24,798 nt of DNA, from positions 1 to 24,798 of the forward strand of contig JBNKLQ010000067.1 in the NCBI GenBank assembly GCA_050292445.1. Direction: 5' to 3'. Positions 7,682-14,790 of this stretch are shown here, piece after piece (within the stretch, counting starts at the first letter, position 1; each line of letters opens with the position of its first letter). This stretch comes from Leptofilum sp050292445. Its GTDB lineage: Bacteria > Chloroflexota > Anaerolineae > Promineifilales > Promineifilaceae. Both the position numbers and the translations under genes were made by a program. The notes beneath the pieces were generated by a model. It was not told the origin of the DNA, did no database searches, and saw only the letters and a list, made by a program, of their open reading frames with translations.

Positions 7682-9390
7682 AAAGGACAAACTCCTTAAA
7701 AAAATGGTTCGGACTCCTTGGCTTAGCCGCAGCGGGTGGTTTTCTTTACCTCAATCGCCGCCAGCTCATTGCCCGGCTGCTCAAGCTGCCGCCACCGCAG
7801 TACCAGGTGGAAAAACAATCTTACATTCGTATCACTATGCCCGATGGCGTAAAGCTGGTGGCCGATTTATATCGGCCGGTTGGCCTGGACAGCGCCCCGA
7901 CGATATTAACCCGTACGCCGTACGGCCGTCAAAGCATCAATCAACTTTTTGCCACCCTTTTTGCCGAACGAGGCTTTAACGTGCTGGCTCAAGATACACG
8001 CGGCCGTTTTGATTCCGAGGGCGAATTTGAACCCTACGTCAATGAAGCCAGTGACGGGGAAGCGACGCTGGCCTGGATTGCCGAACAGCCTTGGAGCAAC
8101 GGCCGTATGGGCATGTGGGGCCAGAGTTATGTAGGTTACGTGCAGTGGGCCGCTGCCTCGACCGGAACACCTCACCTGCACGCCTTGCTGCCTGCCGTTA
8201 CCCAAGCCAATCTGGGCGGGCCAAATGATCAGGGATTTATGTGGCTGGACCGCACCCTGCGCTGGCTGCTGCTCCTGGACGCCATGACAGATTCGTCGTT
8301 ATCTGCCTGGGAAAGGATGGCACTTTCCTTTTATGCGCCAGAGCAAAACAAGCGGTTGGAACCCGGTTGGAACCACCTGCCTTTGGCCACCGCCGATGAA
8401 GCCGTACTCGGTCATCCTCAATCCTTTTACCAGACCTGGGCCGCTCAAGATGGACCAGAATCGCCTTATTGGCAAGCGGTTGATGTGCGTCCCAAAGTGC
8501 CCGAAATTTCGGTCCCCATTCATTTAGTGGCGGGCTGGTACGATATTTTCTTGCAGGGCCAGTTAGCCGATTATGCAGCGCTGCATGAGGCAGGTCACAA
8601 TCCTTATCTCACCATCGGGCCATGGACGCACATGTCACAGCAAGGCATGCTTGCCGCTGTGCGCGAGGGGCTCGATTGGTTTAATGCCAAGTTGAAAGGG
8701 GATGGTGAAGCGATACGGCCGTATCCCGTCCACATTTACCTGCAAGCCGCAGACAAATGGTTAGGCTATGAAAGCTGGCCACCCGCTACCGAGCAAACCC
8801 CGTTTTACTTACAAACGATGGGGCAGCTGGCCTCCAGCCAGCCCGCAGCTGGCTCGCCACCCGATCATTACGTCTACGATCCGGCCGATCCTACGCCCAA
8901 TTTGGGCGGGGCACTGCTCTCCATCGAAGCAGGCCCGGTCGATAACCGCCCGCTGGAAGCTCGCCCCGATGTGCTAACCTATACGACGGATCCGTTCACT
9001 GCACCACTCACCATCATCGGCCATATTTGGCTGCAACTGTATGTCCGCTCCAGCCTGGAATTTACGGATTTTTACGGCCGTTTATGTGATGTGCAGCCAG
9101 ACGGCCGTTCCCTCAATGTGTGTGACGGCCTGTTCCGCGTGCAGCCGGGGCGGGGCGAGCCCCAGCCAGATGGCAGCTTGCTGGTCGAAGTAGATATGAC
9201 CGCCACGGCGTACCAGTTCCAACCAGGCCACCGGCTGCGTTTGCAAGTCTCCAGCGGTGCACATCCCCGCATCAGCCGCAACCTGGGCACGGGCGAATTG
9301 CTCATGCAAGGCACCACCATGCAAGCCGCCGAGCAAACCATCTACCACGATCCAGCACATCCATCTGCTTTGTTGCTACCACTGACTTAA
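7666..9390 (+). CDS. Membrane-anchored CocE/NonD-family (S15-type) alpha/beta hydrolase
   Basis: The protein is 574 residues. The N-terminus is a short basic stretch and one hydrophobic helix (WFGLLGLAAAGGFLYL), likely a membrane anchor. The catalytic domain starts with IRITMPDGVKLVADLYRP and has the nucleophile Ser154 in GQSYVG, Asp293 in GWYDIF and His322 in GPWTHM, a full Ser-Asp-His triad. The last 150 residues match the jelly-roll domain of X-Pro dipeptidyl-peptidase and cocaine esterase relatives. ATG 7666 overlaps the kinase stop by 16 nt, with a GGAAGTG ribosome site inside the kinase gene, so the two are translationally coupled. The substrate is probably an ester or an N-terminal X-Pro dipeptide; the sequence does not decide. 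Confidence 0.88.
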   Translation: MANPLKRTNSLKKWFGLLGLAAAGGFLYLNRRQLIARLLKLPPPQYQVEKQSYIRITMPDGVKLVADLYRPVGLDSAPTILTRTPYGRQSINQLFATLFAERGFNVLAQDTRGRFDSEGEFEPYVNEASDGEATLAWIAEQPWSNGRMGMWGQSYVGYVQWAAASTGTPHLHALLPAVTQANLGGPNDQGFMWLDRTLRWLLLLDAMTDSSLSAWERMALSFYAPEQNKRLEPGWNHLPLATADEAVLGHPQSFYQTWAAQDGPESPYWQAVDVRPKVPEISVPIHLVAGWYDIFLQGQLADYAALHEAGHNPYLTIGPWTHMSQQGMLAAVREGLDWFNAKLKGDGEAIRPYPVHIYLQAADKWLGYESWPPATEQTPFYLQTMGQLASSQPAAGSPPDHYVYDPADPTPNLGGALLSIEAGPVDNRPLEARPDVLTYTTDPFTAPLTIIGHIWLQLYVRSSLEFTDFYGRLCDVQPDGRSLNVCDGLFRVQPGRGEPQPDGSLLVEVDMTATAYQFQPGHRLRLQVSSGAHPRISRNLGTGELLMQGTTMQAAEQTIYHDPAHPSALLLPLT

Positions 9391-9403
9391 AGAAAAGCTT
9401 TGA

Positions 9404-9504
9404 AACGCAGAGTTGCACAGAGGTAAACGGAGATACACAGAGATTTGAGAGAATACTTCTCCTTCTCTGTGTATCTCTGCGGCTTCTCTGCGCGACTCTG
9501 CGTT
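9404..9504. repeat. Long imperfect inverted repeat of CGCAGAG type
   Basis: The left arm (about 9404-9444, beginning AACGCAGAGTTGCACAGAGG) pairs with the right arm (about 9464-9504, ending TCTGCGCGACTCTGCGTT). The arms are about 40 bp with a few mismatches and a 20-nt AT-rich loop. It sits after the hydrolase gene and before tyrA and could end transcription or processing. A related right arm recurs at 12045-12089. Confidence 0.7.
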
Positions 9505-9541
9505 CCGCTTAGGATGTAGGGACGGCCGTAAGAAATCCCGG

Positions 9542-9547
9542 TATAAT
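9542..9547 (+). promoter_or_regulatory. -10 box for a leaderless tyrA transcript
   Basis: TATAAT lies 8 nt before the ATG at 9556, so transcription would begin at or next to the start codon. No ribosome site precedes the ATG. The -35 position overlaps a copy of ACGGCCGT (9522-9529) rather than a TTGACA-like box. Confidence 0.5.
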
Positions 9548-9555
9548 CCTCAACC

Positions 9556-10440
9556 ATGCACGTAGAGCGAATTTGTGTCGTTGGTTTGGGGTTGATGGGT
9601 GGTTCGCTGGCGCTGGCTTTACGGCTGGCGCGGCGGATGGCGATTCCGCAACGGCCGTTTCATCTCACCATTGTCGATACCAATCCTAAAACCCGCGCCG
9701 CCGCCGGGCGCATTGTTGATTTTGTGAGTGACGATCTGGCGCTGGGTGTGGAAAAGGCCGATTTGGTGGTGTTGGCCACGCCTGTTCGCACCATCGTAAA
9801 CGCGCTTAACCAGCTGCCGCAGCTGCGCCCCGATGGCTGCATGGTGCTGGACCTGGGCAGCAGCAAGACCGATATTTGCCAGGCAATGGACAATTTACCA
9901 GACACCTTCCAGGCCATTGGCGGTCATCCGATGTGCGGCAAGGAAGTGGCTGGTTTTGGTGGGGCCACGCCTGACCTCTTCCGCCAGCAAACCTTCATTT
10001 TATGCCCTACGCAGCGCACTACGCCCGCTTTGGAAGCCGTTGCCCAGCAAATTGTGACGGATGTGGGGGCTAATCCGCTTGTTTTACCGCCCGCTTTGCA
10101 CGACAATATGGTGGCGGTGGTGAGCCATTTACCTTACATGGTAGCGGCGGCGCTCATGCGCAATGCGGCACAGCTGGGGGATGAGCGGCTTTGGCCTGTT
10201 AGTTCATCTGGCTTTCGCGACACGTCCCGCGTTTCCGGCACTGATCCCCAGATGATGCTGGATATTTTGCTGACGAACAAAACGGCCGTTCTCCAGCAAA
10301 TTGCCCAATACCAAACCCAGTTGGCCGACGTGGCCGAGCTCATCGCAGCCCACGACGAAGAGAAGCTAATGCAATGGCTCACTGAGACCCAACAGGCATA
10401 TTGGGCGTATCGGCAGGCAAAGAAGGATATAAAGACCTGA
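9556..10440 (+). CDS. tyrA: Prephenate (or arogenate) dehydrogenase
   Basis: The protein is 294 residues, the usual length for a single-domain enzyme without an ACT or chorismate mutase domain. The N-terminal Rossmann motif GLGLMGGSLA binds NAD(P). Conserved TyrA features are LATPVRTI, DLGSSKTD, GGHPMCGKE with His124, VSHLPYM, and the SSGFRDTSRVSGTDPQMM segment. It catalyses oxidative decarboxylation of prephenate (or arogenate) in tyrosine synthesis, in the cytosol. The gene is apparently leaderless. Its last codons and TGA stop (10438-10440) lie inside the left end of the small inverted-repeat element, so insertion of that element set the present C-terminus (KT-stop). Prephenate versus arogenate preference cannot be read from sequence. 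Confidence 0.9.
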   Translation: MHVERICVVGLGLMGGSLALALRLARRMAIPQRPFHLTIVDTNPKTRAAAGRIVDFVSDDLALGVEKADLVVLATPVRTIVNALNQLPQLRPDGCMVLDLGSSKTDICQAMDNLPDTFQAIGGHPMCGKEVAGFGGATPDLFRQQTFILCPTQRTTPALEAVAQQIVTDVGANPLVLPPALHDNMVAVVSHLPYMVAAALMRNAAQLGDERLWPVSSSGFRDTSRVSGTDPQMMLDILLTNKTAVLQQIAQYQTQLADVAELIAAHDEEKLMQWLTETQQAYWAYRQAKKDIKT

Positions 10441-10527
10441 CAGGTTTTCAAGACATCTTCGCAATTAAGTTGCTTTGCAAAAACAAGATATTTTGCGGTG
10501 AGGTCGTTTCGTAAACCTGTTAGGTCT
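10433..10527. mobile_element. Small non-coding inverted-repeat element (MITE-like), copy 2
   Basis: AGACCTGACAGGTTT (10433-10447) and AAACCTGTTAGGTCT (10513-10527) are inverted repeats with one mismatch. The element is 95 bp, against 96 bp for copy 1 at 3193, and lies in the opposite orientation; GCAATTAAG (10461-10469) corresponds to CTTAATTGC of copy 1 at the same 13-bp distance from the end. It overlaps the end of tyrA and stops just before the next gene's ribosome site. Confidence 0.7.
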
Positions 10528-10545
10528 AAAACCGGGAGAAAGCGT

Positions 10546-10890
10546 ATGTACATGCTCGTTATGGTTTTAGATGACACAGCGCATTTGAACGACGTGCTCA
10601 ACGCCTGGGACAAGGCGGGCGTGGGCGGCGTGACCATCATAGAAAGCACCGGGATTAACCGGGTGCTGCACCGGCACAGTGCCGACATGGCTTTTGCCGG
10701 GTTTAGCCAGATTTTTGGCAGTGGTCGGGTGGGGCACAACACGTTGTTTGCTGTGATTGATGGTATGGAGTTGGTAGAAACGGCCGTTGCCGCCACAGAG
10801 GCTGTCTTGGGGGATTTAAATGAGCCAGACACGGGCATTATTTTCGCTTTGCCCGTGGCGAAGACGTGGGGGGTGGACCTGCACAAGTGA
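10546..10890 (+). CDS. P-II-like signalling protein
   Basis: The protein is 114 residues. ATG 10546 is chosen for the GGGAGA ribosome site 6 nt upstream; the frame is open from 10498, inside the inverted-repeat element. The pattern MLVMVLDDTAHLNDVLNAW, GVGGVTIIESTGINRVL, then FAVIDGMELVETAVAATEAV and IIFALPVAKTWGV fits the ferredoxin-like P-II superfamily: two beta-alpha-beta units and a C-terminal strand. Classical GlnB T-loop features are not obvious, so this is a P-II-like rather than canonical GlnB/GlnK protein. Small-molecule or nucleotide sensing is inferred. It precedes a cation transporter gene by 87 bp, a context in which P-II-like proteins can regulate the transporter. Its last codons fall in an 8-bp tandem repeat. 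Confidence 0.7.
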   Translation: MYMLVMVLDDTAHLNDVLNAWDKAGVGGVTIIESTGINRVLHRHSADMAFAGFSQIFGSGRVGHNTLFAVIDGMELVETAVAATEAVLGDLNEPDTGIIFALPVAKTWGVDLHK

Positions 10891-10924
10891 CAAGGTGAGA
10901 GGGCGACAGGGTGAAGGGGTGAAC
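10885..10924 (+). repeat. Five degenerate 8-bp tandem repeats
   Basis: The units read AAGTGACA, AGGTGAGA, GGGCGACA, GGGTGAAG and GGGTGAAC without a gap. The first unit contains the TGA stop of the P-II-like gene. The remaining 53 bp to the next start contain no clear promoter. Confidence 0.65.
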
Positions 10925-10977
10925 TAACTCAATTACCCAATTACTTGATTTCACACGCCACTTGCAGACTCAAAATT

Positions 10978-11967
10978 ATGGTCTGGTTACAATTTTTACT
11001 CAGTTCGGCCGTGGTGGTTTACGCGGCCATTAAATTAGCCGAATATGGCGACATCATTGCTGTGCGTACCAAGCTCGGTGGGCTGTTTGTCGGCACCATT
11101 TTTCTAGCTGGTGCCACCTCCTTGCCAGAGCTAATCGCCTCGGTGAGCGCCTTTCAGGCGGGCTATCCTAATCTGGCGGCTGGTAACTTTTTTGGCAGCA
11201 ACATGGTCAACATGATGCTGCTGGCCTTGGTCGATCTCATCAACTATCAGGTACCATTGCTGCGCCGCATTGCTGTGAACCATGCGCTCACGGCTGCTCT
11301 GACCACAATTTTGATGTTGATAGCCATCATCTCCATTTTGGATGAAGTGGATATAAAAATTGGCTGGGTAGGATTGGACAGCCTGGTGATTATTGGTCTG
11401 TATTTTGGCGGTATCTGGCTGATTCAGCGGGAAAATAAAGGGCCGGGTGAATCAGCGTTCGCACCGGAACCCGCTTCCGATTTTCCCTCGTTGCGAGCGG
11501 GTGTGATTGGTTTTGTGGTGACGGCCGTAATCCTCATGCTCGTTGTGCCCATTTTGGTAAACGCCAGCACCGAAATTGCCGTTATTACTGGCCTGGGCAC
11601 TGGTTTTGTGGGCACGGCGCTGCTCAGTCTCGTCACCTCTCTACCGGAACTGCTGGCGGCGCTGGCCGCCATGCGCATGAACGCCTACGACATGGCCGTG
11701 GGCAACCTGTTTGGCTCCAGTGTTTTCAATATGCTGGCGCTGGGCATTGCTGATTTCTTTTATTTGGACGGCCGTTTCCTGGGAGCCATCGACGATAACT
11801 TTGTATTGGTAGGTCTGCTGGGGTTGCTGCTGACAAACATGGCCCTGGTAGGTAACCTGGCCCGCGTCGAGCGCAAGTTCCTCTTCATCGAAGTGGATAC
11901 CATCGCCACGATTGTGGTTTATTTGCTGGGCTTGTATCTGCTCTACATTCGCGGCATTGGGGCTTAA
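10978..11967 (+). CDS. Sodium/calcium exchanger-family membrane protein
   Basis: The protein is 329 residues. ATG 10978 is preferred because it starts at the first membrane helix (MVWLQFLLSSAVVVYAAIKL); the frame is open from TTG 10945. About ten hydrophobic segments form two inverted halves. The alpha-1 repeat reads GATSLPELIASVSA (from residue 45) with GNFFGSNMVNMM. The alpha-2 repeat reads VTSLPELLAALAA (from residue 219) with GNLFGSSVFNML. These are the ion-binding signatures of the CaCA superfamily (YrbG-like). It would exchange Na+ or H+ for Ca2+ or another cation across the cytoplasmic membrane. Ion specificity is not readable from sequence. A P-II-like gene lies just upstream; convergent genes follow beyond a palindromic intergenic region. 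Confidence 0.88.
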   Translation: MVWLQFLLSSAVVVYAAIKLAEYGDIIAVRTKLGGLFVGTIFLAGATSLPELIASVSAFQAGYPNLAAGNFFGSNMVNMMLLALVDLINYQVPLLRRIAVNHALTAALTTILMLIAIISILDEVDIKIGWVGLDSLVIIGLYFGGIWLIQRENKGPGESAFAPEPASDFPSLRAGVIGFVVTAVILMLVVPILVNASTEIAVITGLGTGFVGTALLSLVTSLPELLAALAAMRMNAYDMAVGNLFGSSVFNMLALGIADFFYLDGRFLGAIDDNFVLVGLLGLLLTNMALVGNLARVERKFLFIEVDTIATIVVYLLGLYLLYIRGIGA

Positions 11968-11973
11968 CAAATC

Positions 11974-12042
11974 ACCGCAAAGGATGGAGAGAACGCAAAG
12001 ATATTCTTTTAACTTCTTTGCGACCTTCGCGCCCTTTGCGGT
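11974..12042. repeat. CGCAAAG-type inverted repeat between convergent genes, possible bidirectional terminator
   Basis: The left arm (ACCGCAAAGG then GAACGCAAAGA, 11974-12002) pairs imperfectly with the right arm (TTCTTTGCGACC then GCCCTTTGCGGT, 12014-12042). The gap to 12089 holds a single arm related to the CGCAGAG repeat at 9464-9504. The element lies between the transporter (+) and the DUF333 lipoprotein (-), where a two-way transcription stop would be expected. Confidence 0.6.
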
Positions 12043-12044
12043 TT

Positions 12045-12089
12045 TGCTTCTCTCTGTGTCTTCTCTGCGCAACTCTGTGTTCCGCTTTT
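12045..12089. repeat. Single arm of the CGCAGAG-type repeat
   Basis: CTTCTCTCTGTGTCTTCTCT and the following GCGCAACTCTGTGTTCCGCT resemble the right arm of the repeat at 9464-9510, including the trailing TTCCGCTT. The left partner is missing. It abuts the stop codon of the lipoprotein gene on the minus strand. Confidence 0.55.
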
Positions 12090-12693
12090 AATCAGCTGGC
12101 CCACAGTTACCGTAGAAATAATCCCAGGCGTTGCACACGTCATCTTCCGCTTCAGAGAAGACACAGGCACCACACTGCTTGCCATCTTCCCGCGTGCGAA
12201 TCTCAAATGTGTACCCTTGCTCCTCACAGTGCAGCGCTGACGGATTGGCTAGGCCCGGATCGACTACATCGTACCCTGTTGATTGGATTTCGCCGCTCGC
12301 ATCAATCAGGCCTTGCCAGCAAAAATCTAGCGAAGCATTGCGCAATGCCACGTAAAAAAGAGTTTCTTCGCTGGCAGGGGAGGGGAAAGAGACGCTTAGC
12401 TTGTCTTCTTCGGCAGAAAATAGATAAACGCTGGTGCCTGTTTCAGCAAAATCATTATTGGTGGTGGCATCCCATGGCGTGCTTTCTGGTGGCACCATTA
12501 TTTGCGCAATGGTGCGCAAATGCTCCAAAGCTGCTTCTCGTACCAACATCACCTCATCGGGTACATCCACTTCGCTGGTTTCTTCGGTGGCGGGTTCCTT
12601 GGTCTCATCAGTCGTGTTGCAGCTAACGGCCGTTCCCAACAGCAAAAAAATTAAGCCCAAAAGCAGAAAACGGACCGAATTTAAATGTTTCAT
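12088..12693 (-). CDS. DUF333-containing lipoprotein
   Basis: The protein is 201 residues. ATG at 12693 is chosen because AAGGAAG lies 7 nt upstream. A hydrophobic signal (FLLLGLIFLLLGT) leads to the lipobox AVSC, so the protein is anchored on the outer membrane face. An acidic linker follows. The middle segment (about residues 45-140) is not recognised. The last 50 residues (NPSALHCEEQGYTFEIRT, then CGACVFSEAEDDVCNAWDYF and GNC) match the DUF333 pattern, a small cysteine-containing domain sometimes labelled putative hemolysin; a toxin role is not supported. The gene starts 35 nt after the NrfD stop on the same strand, so it is probably the last gene of the cytochrome operon. Confidence 0.8.
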   Translation of the reverse strand: MKHLNSVRFLLLGLIFLLLGTAVSCNTTDETKEPATEETSEVDVPDEVMLVREAALEHLRTIAQIMVPPESTPWDATTNNDFAETGTSVYLFSAEEDKLSVSFPSPASEETLFYVALRNASLDFCWQGLIDASGEIQSTGYDVVDPGLANPSALHCEEQGYTFEIRTREDGKQCGACVFSEAEDDVCNAWDYFYGNCGPAD

Positions 12694-12728
12694 TTCACAC
12701 TTCCTTTGTGTGCAAATACGTGTATGCA

Positions 12729-13970
12729 CTAATCAGTCGGAGTAGCGTGAGAAACAAGCGTATTACTGAATAGCGGTAAATATCTTGCCCCTAACGTAAA
12801 CGCTAGCAGCGCATACCCCAACACCCCAACAGAAACTGCAATCTCCACCCAAGATGGCGTGTATGCCACGGCAATGGTGCGGCCCAAGACGCCCGGCGAC
12901 CACAGTGGCGGGACAACCAGTCCAGATAACGTCACATTCCAGCGATTGATAATAACCCCAAATACCACCAGAAATAAGGCTCCCATCAACGGCCATTCCT
13001 GCCGCCGCATCTGCCGGTTCAACAAAATTGCAGCTGGCACCAGGCCACAGAGAAATATCTCAATCCACCAAAACGACTGATTGTACGGCGTTGTTGCTTG
13101 CAGGCGGGTCAGCGCATCGGCCGTGCCTGGGGCTTGGCTGTAATAAGATGTCGCCAACCAGTCCCACAGCTTCAAATACATATATGCCAGCAGCGTAAAT
13201 GCCGCCAGCCGGGCAATATCCCGTCGTAAAAATTTGTCGATCAGCTCCCGGTGGGTTAGCTTGCTTGTAATCATTGTGACAAGCAGCGTAGCCGAAACGC
13301 CACCTGCCACGGCCGATAAAATGAACATCACCGGCATCGACGGCTTAAACCAGATGGCGCGCCCAGAGAGAACGCCATACGTGGCCCCCAACGATGACTG
13401 GTGCAGCATCGACAACGCTAGTCCCAGCACCGCCATAACGGGCGTGAGTTTATGTAGCTTGTGGCCAAAAGCACGCCATTTGGGCCGATTATCAAACAGA
13501 CGGCTGTCAAACAAAATGGGCAGCAGTTCAATCACCAGCACGGTGGAATACAAAATGACGCACAGTGTAATTTCCCACAGCACCGAATGCACATTCCAAT
13601 ATACAAGTGGATGCCAAAAACGGTCTGGGCGACCAATATCCATCGCCAACGCCAGCATTGCTGAGGTGTAGCCCAAAAAGCCGACAAACACCGCCATGCG
13701 GGCCACCGGCTCAAACCGCTTGATGCGAAAAAGATACACCACGGCCGAAAACGTAAACGCCCCCGCCCCCAAGGCAATTGCCGACAGATCATGGGTAATC
13801 CACAGGCCCCACGGTACCTGGTCGGTTAGGTTCGTGACTTGCAAGCCATTCCACAGCGTCTGGTAAATGCCCCAGCCACCAATCATCAGCATGACTACCA
13901 ATGAGGCTACCCAAACGTGAAACGGCCGTATCCTACGCTTCCCCTTCTCCGGCACTCTGCTTACAGCCAT
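12729..13970 (-). CDS. NrfD/PsrC-family quinone-interacting membrane subunit
   Basis: The protein is 413 residues. ATG 13970 has a strong GGGAGGAGG ribosome site and lies 1 nt after the ferredoxin stop. About nine to ten hydrophobic helices are present. Typical NrfD features are QVPWGLWITHDLSAIALGAGAF, MDIGRPDRFWHPLVYWN and a repeated helix pattern. Members exchange electrons and protons with menaquinone in complexes such as polysulfide, nitrite and Qrc reductases. Here it would connect the quinone pool to the adjacent four-cluster ferredoxin and octaheme cytochrome. An ACGGCCGT copy lies near the 5' end. The direction of electron flow (quinol oxidation or quinone reduction) cannot be inferred. 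Confidence 0.88.
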   Translation of the reverse strand: MAVSRVPEKGKRRIRPFHVWVASLVVMLMIGGWGIYQTLWNGLQVTNLTDQVPWGLWITHDLSAIALGAGAFTFSAVVYLFRIKRFEPVARMAVFVGFLGYTSAMLALAMDIGRPDRFWHPLVYWNVHSVLWEITLCVILYSTVLVIELLPILFDSRLFDNRPKWRAFGHKLHKLTPVMAVLGLALSMLHQSSLGATYGVLSGRAIWFKPSMPVMFILSAVAGGVSATLLVTMITSKLTHRELIDKFLRRDIARLAAFTLLAYMYLKLWDWLATSYYSQAPGTADALTRLQATTPYNQSFWWIEIFLCGLVPAAILLNRQMRRQEWPLMGALFLVVFGVIINRWNVTLSGLVVPPLWSPGVLGRTIAVAYTPSWVEIAVSVGVLGYALLAFTLGARYLPLFSNTLVSHATPTD

Positions 13971-13971
13971 C

Positions 13972-14790
13972 TCACACCTCCTCCCGTTCTGGTCGCACGT
14001 AATGCACCTTTGGCTCTGTGCCAAAATCTTCCCGCAGCCGGAACGTTTCATGTTCATCTAGATATTTGGAAACTGGACTTTCTGGGTCCTTGATGTCGCC
14101 AAAAATCCGCGCGTTTACCGGGCAGATGTTTACGCAAGCCGGTGTGGCCTGTGGGTCTACCCCCGGTGTAAGTCCTTCGGCCATGCCTCTGTCAATACGA
14201 TGGACGCAGAACGTGCATTTTTCTGCCACACCCCGCTCCCGTCGCTCAACCTCGGCCACACCCCAGGTAGGTTGGTATGGATTTTCTGTTTCCATCGATC
14301 CCCAATTAAAGCGGCGTACATCATACGGACAAGCTACCTCACAGTAGCGGCAGCCAATGCAGCGGTCATAATCCATGGCCACGATGCCATCTTCCCGCAC
14401 CCAGGTAGCGCCTACCGGGCACACCTTCACGCAGGGAGCTTCCTGGCAGTGTAGGCAAGGCCGCGTCATGAAGAAGTCGGTACCGCCTTCTGTCCGTTCC
14501 GGGAAGCCAATATTCCAACGCATGTTGTCTTCTGGCACATCGTTGGTGGCCTGACAAGCCCAAATGCAGTAATGGCAGCCAATGCACTGTTCCAGATCGA
14601 TCACCATGTGCCACTCATGGTCAGAGCTAGCGTGGTGGGTTTCTCGCTGCAAACCCTCAATTGCTCCAGAGGAAAGTGGACCCGCCGTGACCGCCTGGGC
14701 GACGACGGCCGTTGCCCCCGTCGCCCCAATAATTTTCAATGCATCCCGCCGACTTAGCAGCGGCGGTTTTTTATTATCCCGCTTGCTCAT
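13972..14790 (-). CDS. Tat-exported four-cluster [4Fe-4S] ferredoxin (NrfC/DmsB/PsrB type)
   Basis: The protein is 272 residues from ATG 14790 (alternative ATG 14793). A twin-arginine signal SRRDALKIIGATGATAVVAQ occupies residues 13-32, implying an extracytoplasmic location. Four cysteine groups follow in order: CIGCHYCIWAC, CLHCQEAPCVKVCP, CIGCRYCEVACP, and CTFC paired with CVNICP. That is sixteen cysteines for four clusters. The start overlaps the octaheme cytochrome gene by 17 nt and the stop is 1 nt before the NrfD start, so the three are a translationally coupled operon. It probably wires the cytochrome to NrfD. No Mo/W catalytic subunit lies beside it. Confidence 0.9.
   Translation of the reverse strand: MSKRDNKKPPLLSRRDALKIIGATGATAVVAQAVTAGPLSSGAIEGLQRETHHASSDHEWHMVIDLEQCIGCHYCIWACQATNDVPEDNMRWNIGFPERTEGGTDFFMTRPCLHCQEAPCVKVCPVGATWVREDGIVAMDYDRCIGCRYCEVACPYDVRRFNWGSMETENPYQPTWGVAEVERRERGVAEKCTFCVHRIDRGMAEGLTPGVDPQATPACVNICPVNARIFGDIKDPESPVSKYLDEHETFRLREDFGTEPKVHYVRPEREEV

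Noticed and set aside
10134..10886. 250-residue minus-strand frame opposite tyrA and the P-II-like gene
   Set aside because: It lies antisense to two well supported genes and crosses the inverted-repeat element; its Ser/Thr/Ala-rich composition is that of a shadow frame.
9404..12089. CRISPR array from repeated CGCAGAG/CGCAAAG blocks
   Set aside because: The blocks are inverted hairpins, not regularly spaced direct repeats, and no cas genes are present.
12545..12693. Toxin or hemolysin label for the DUF333 lipoprotein
   Set aside because: The putative hemolysin name attached to DUF333 has no support in the sequence, and the operon context is respiratory.
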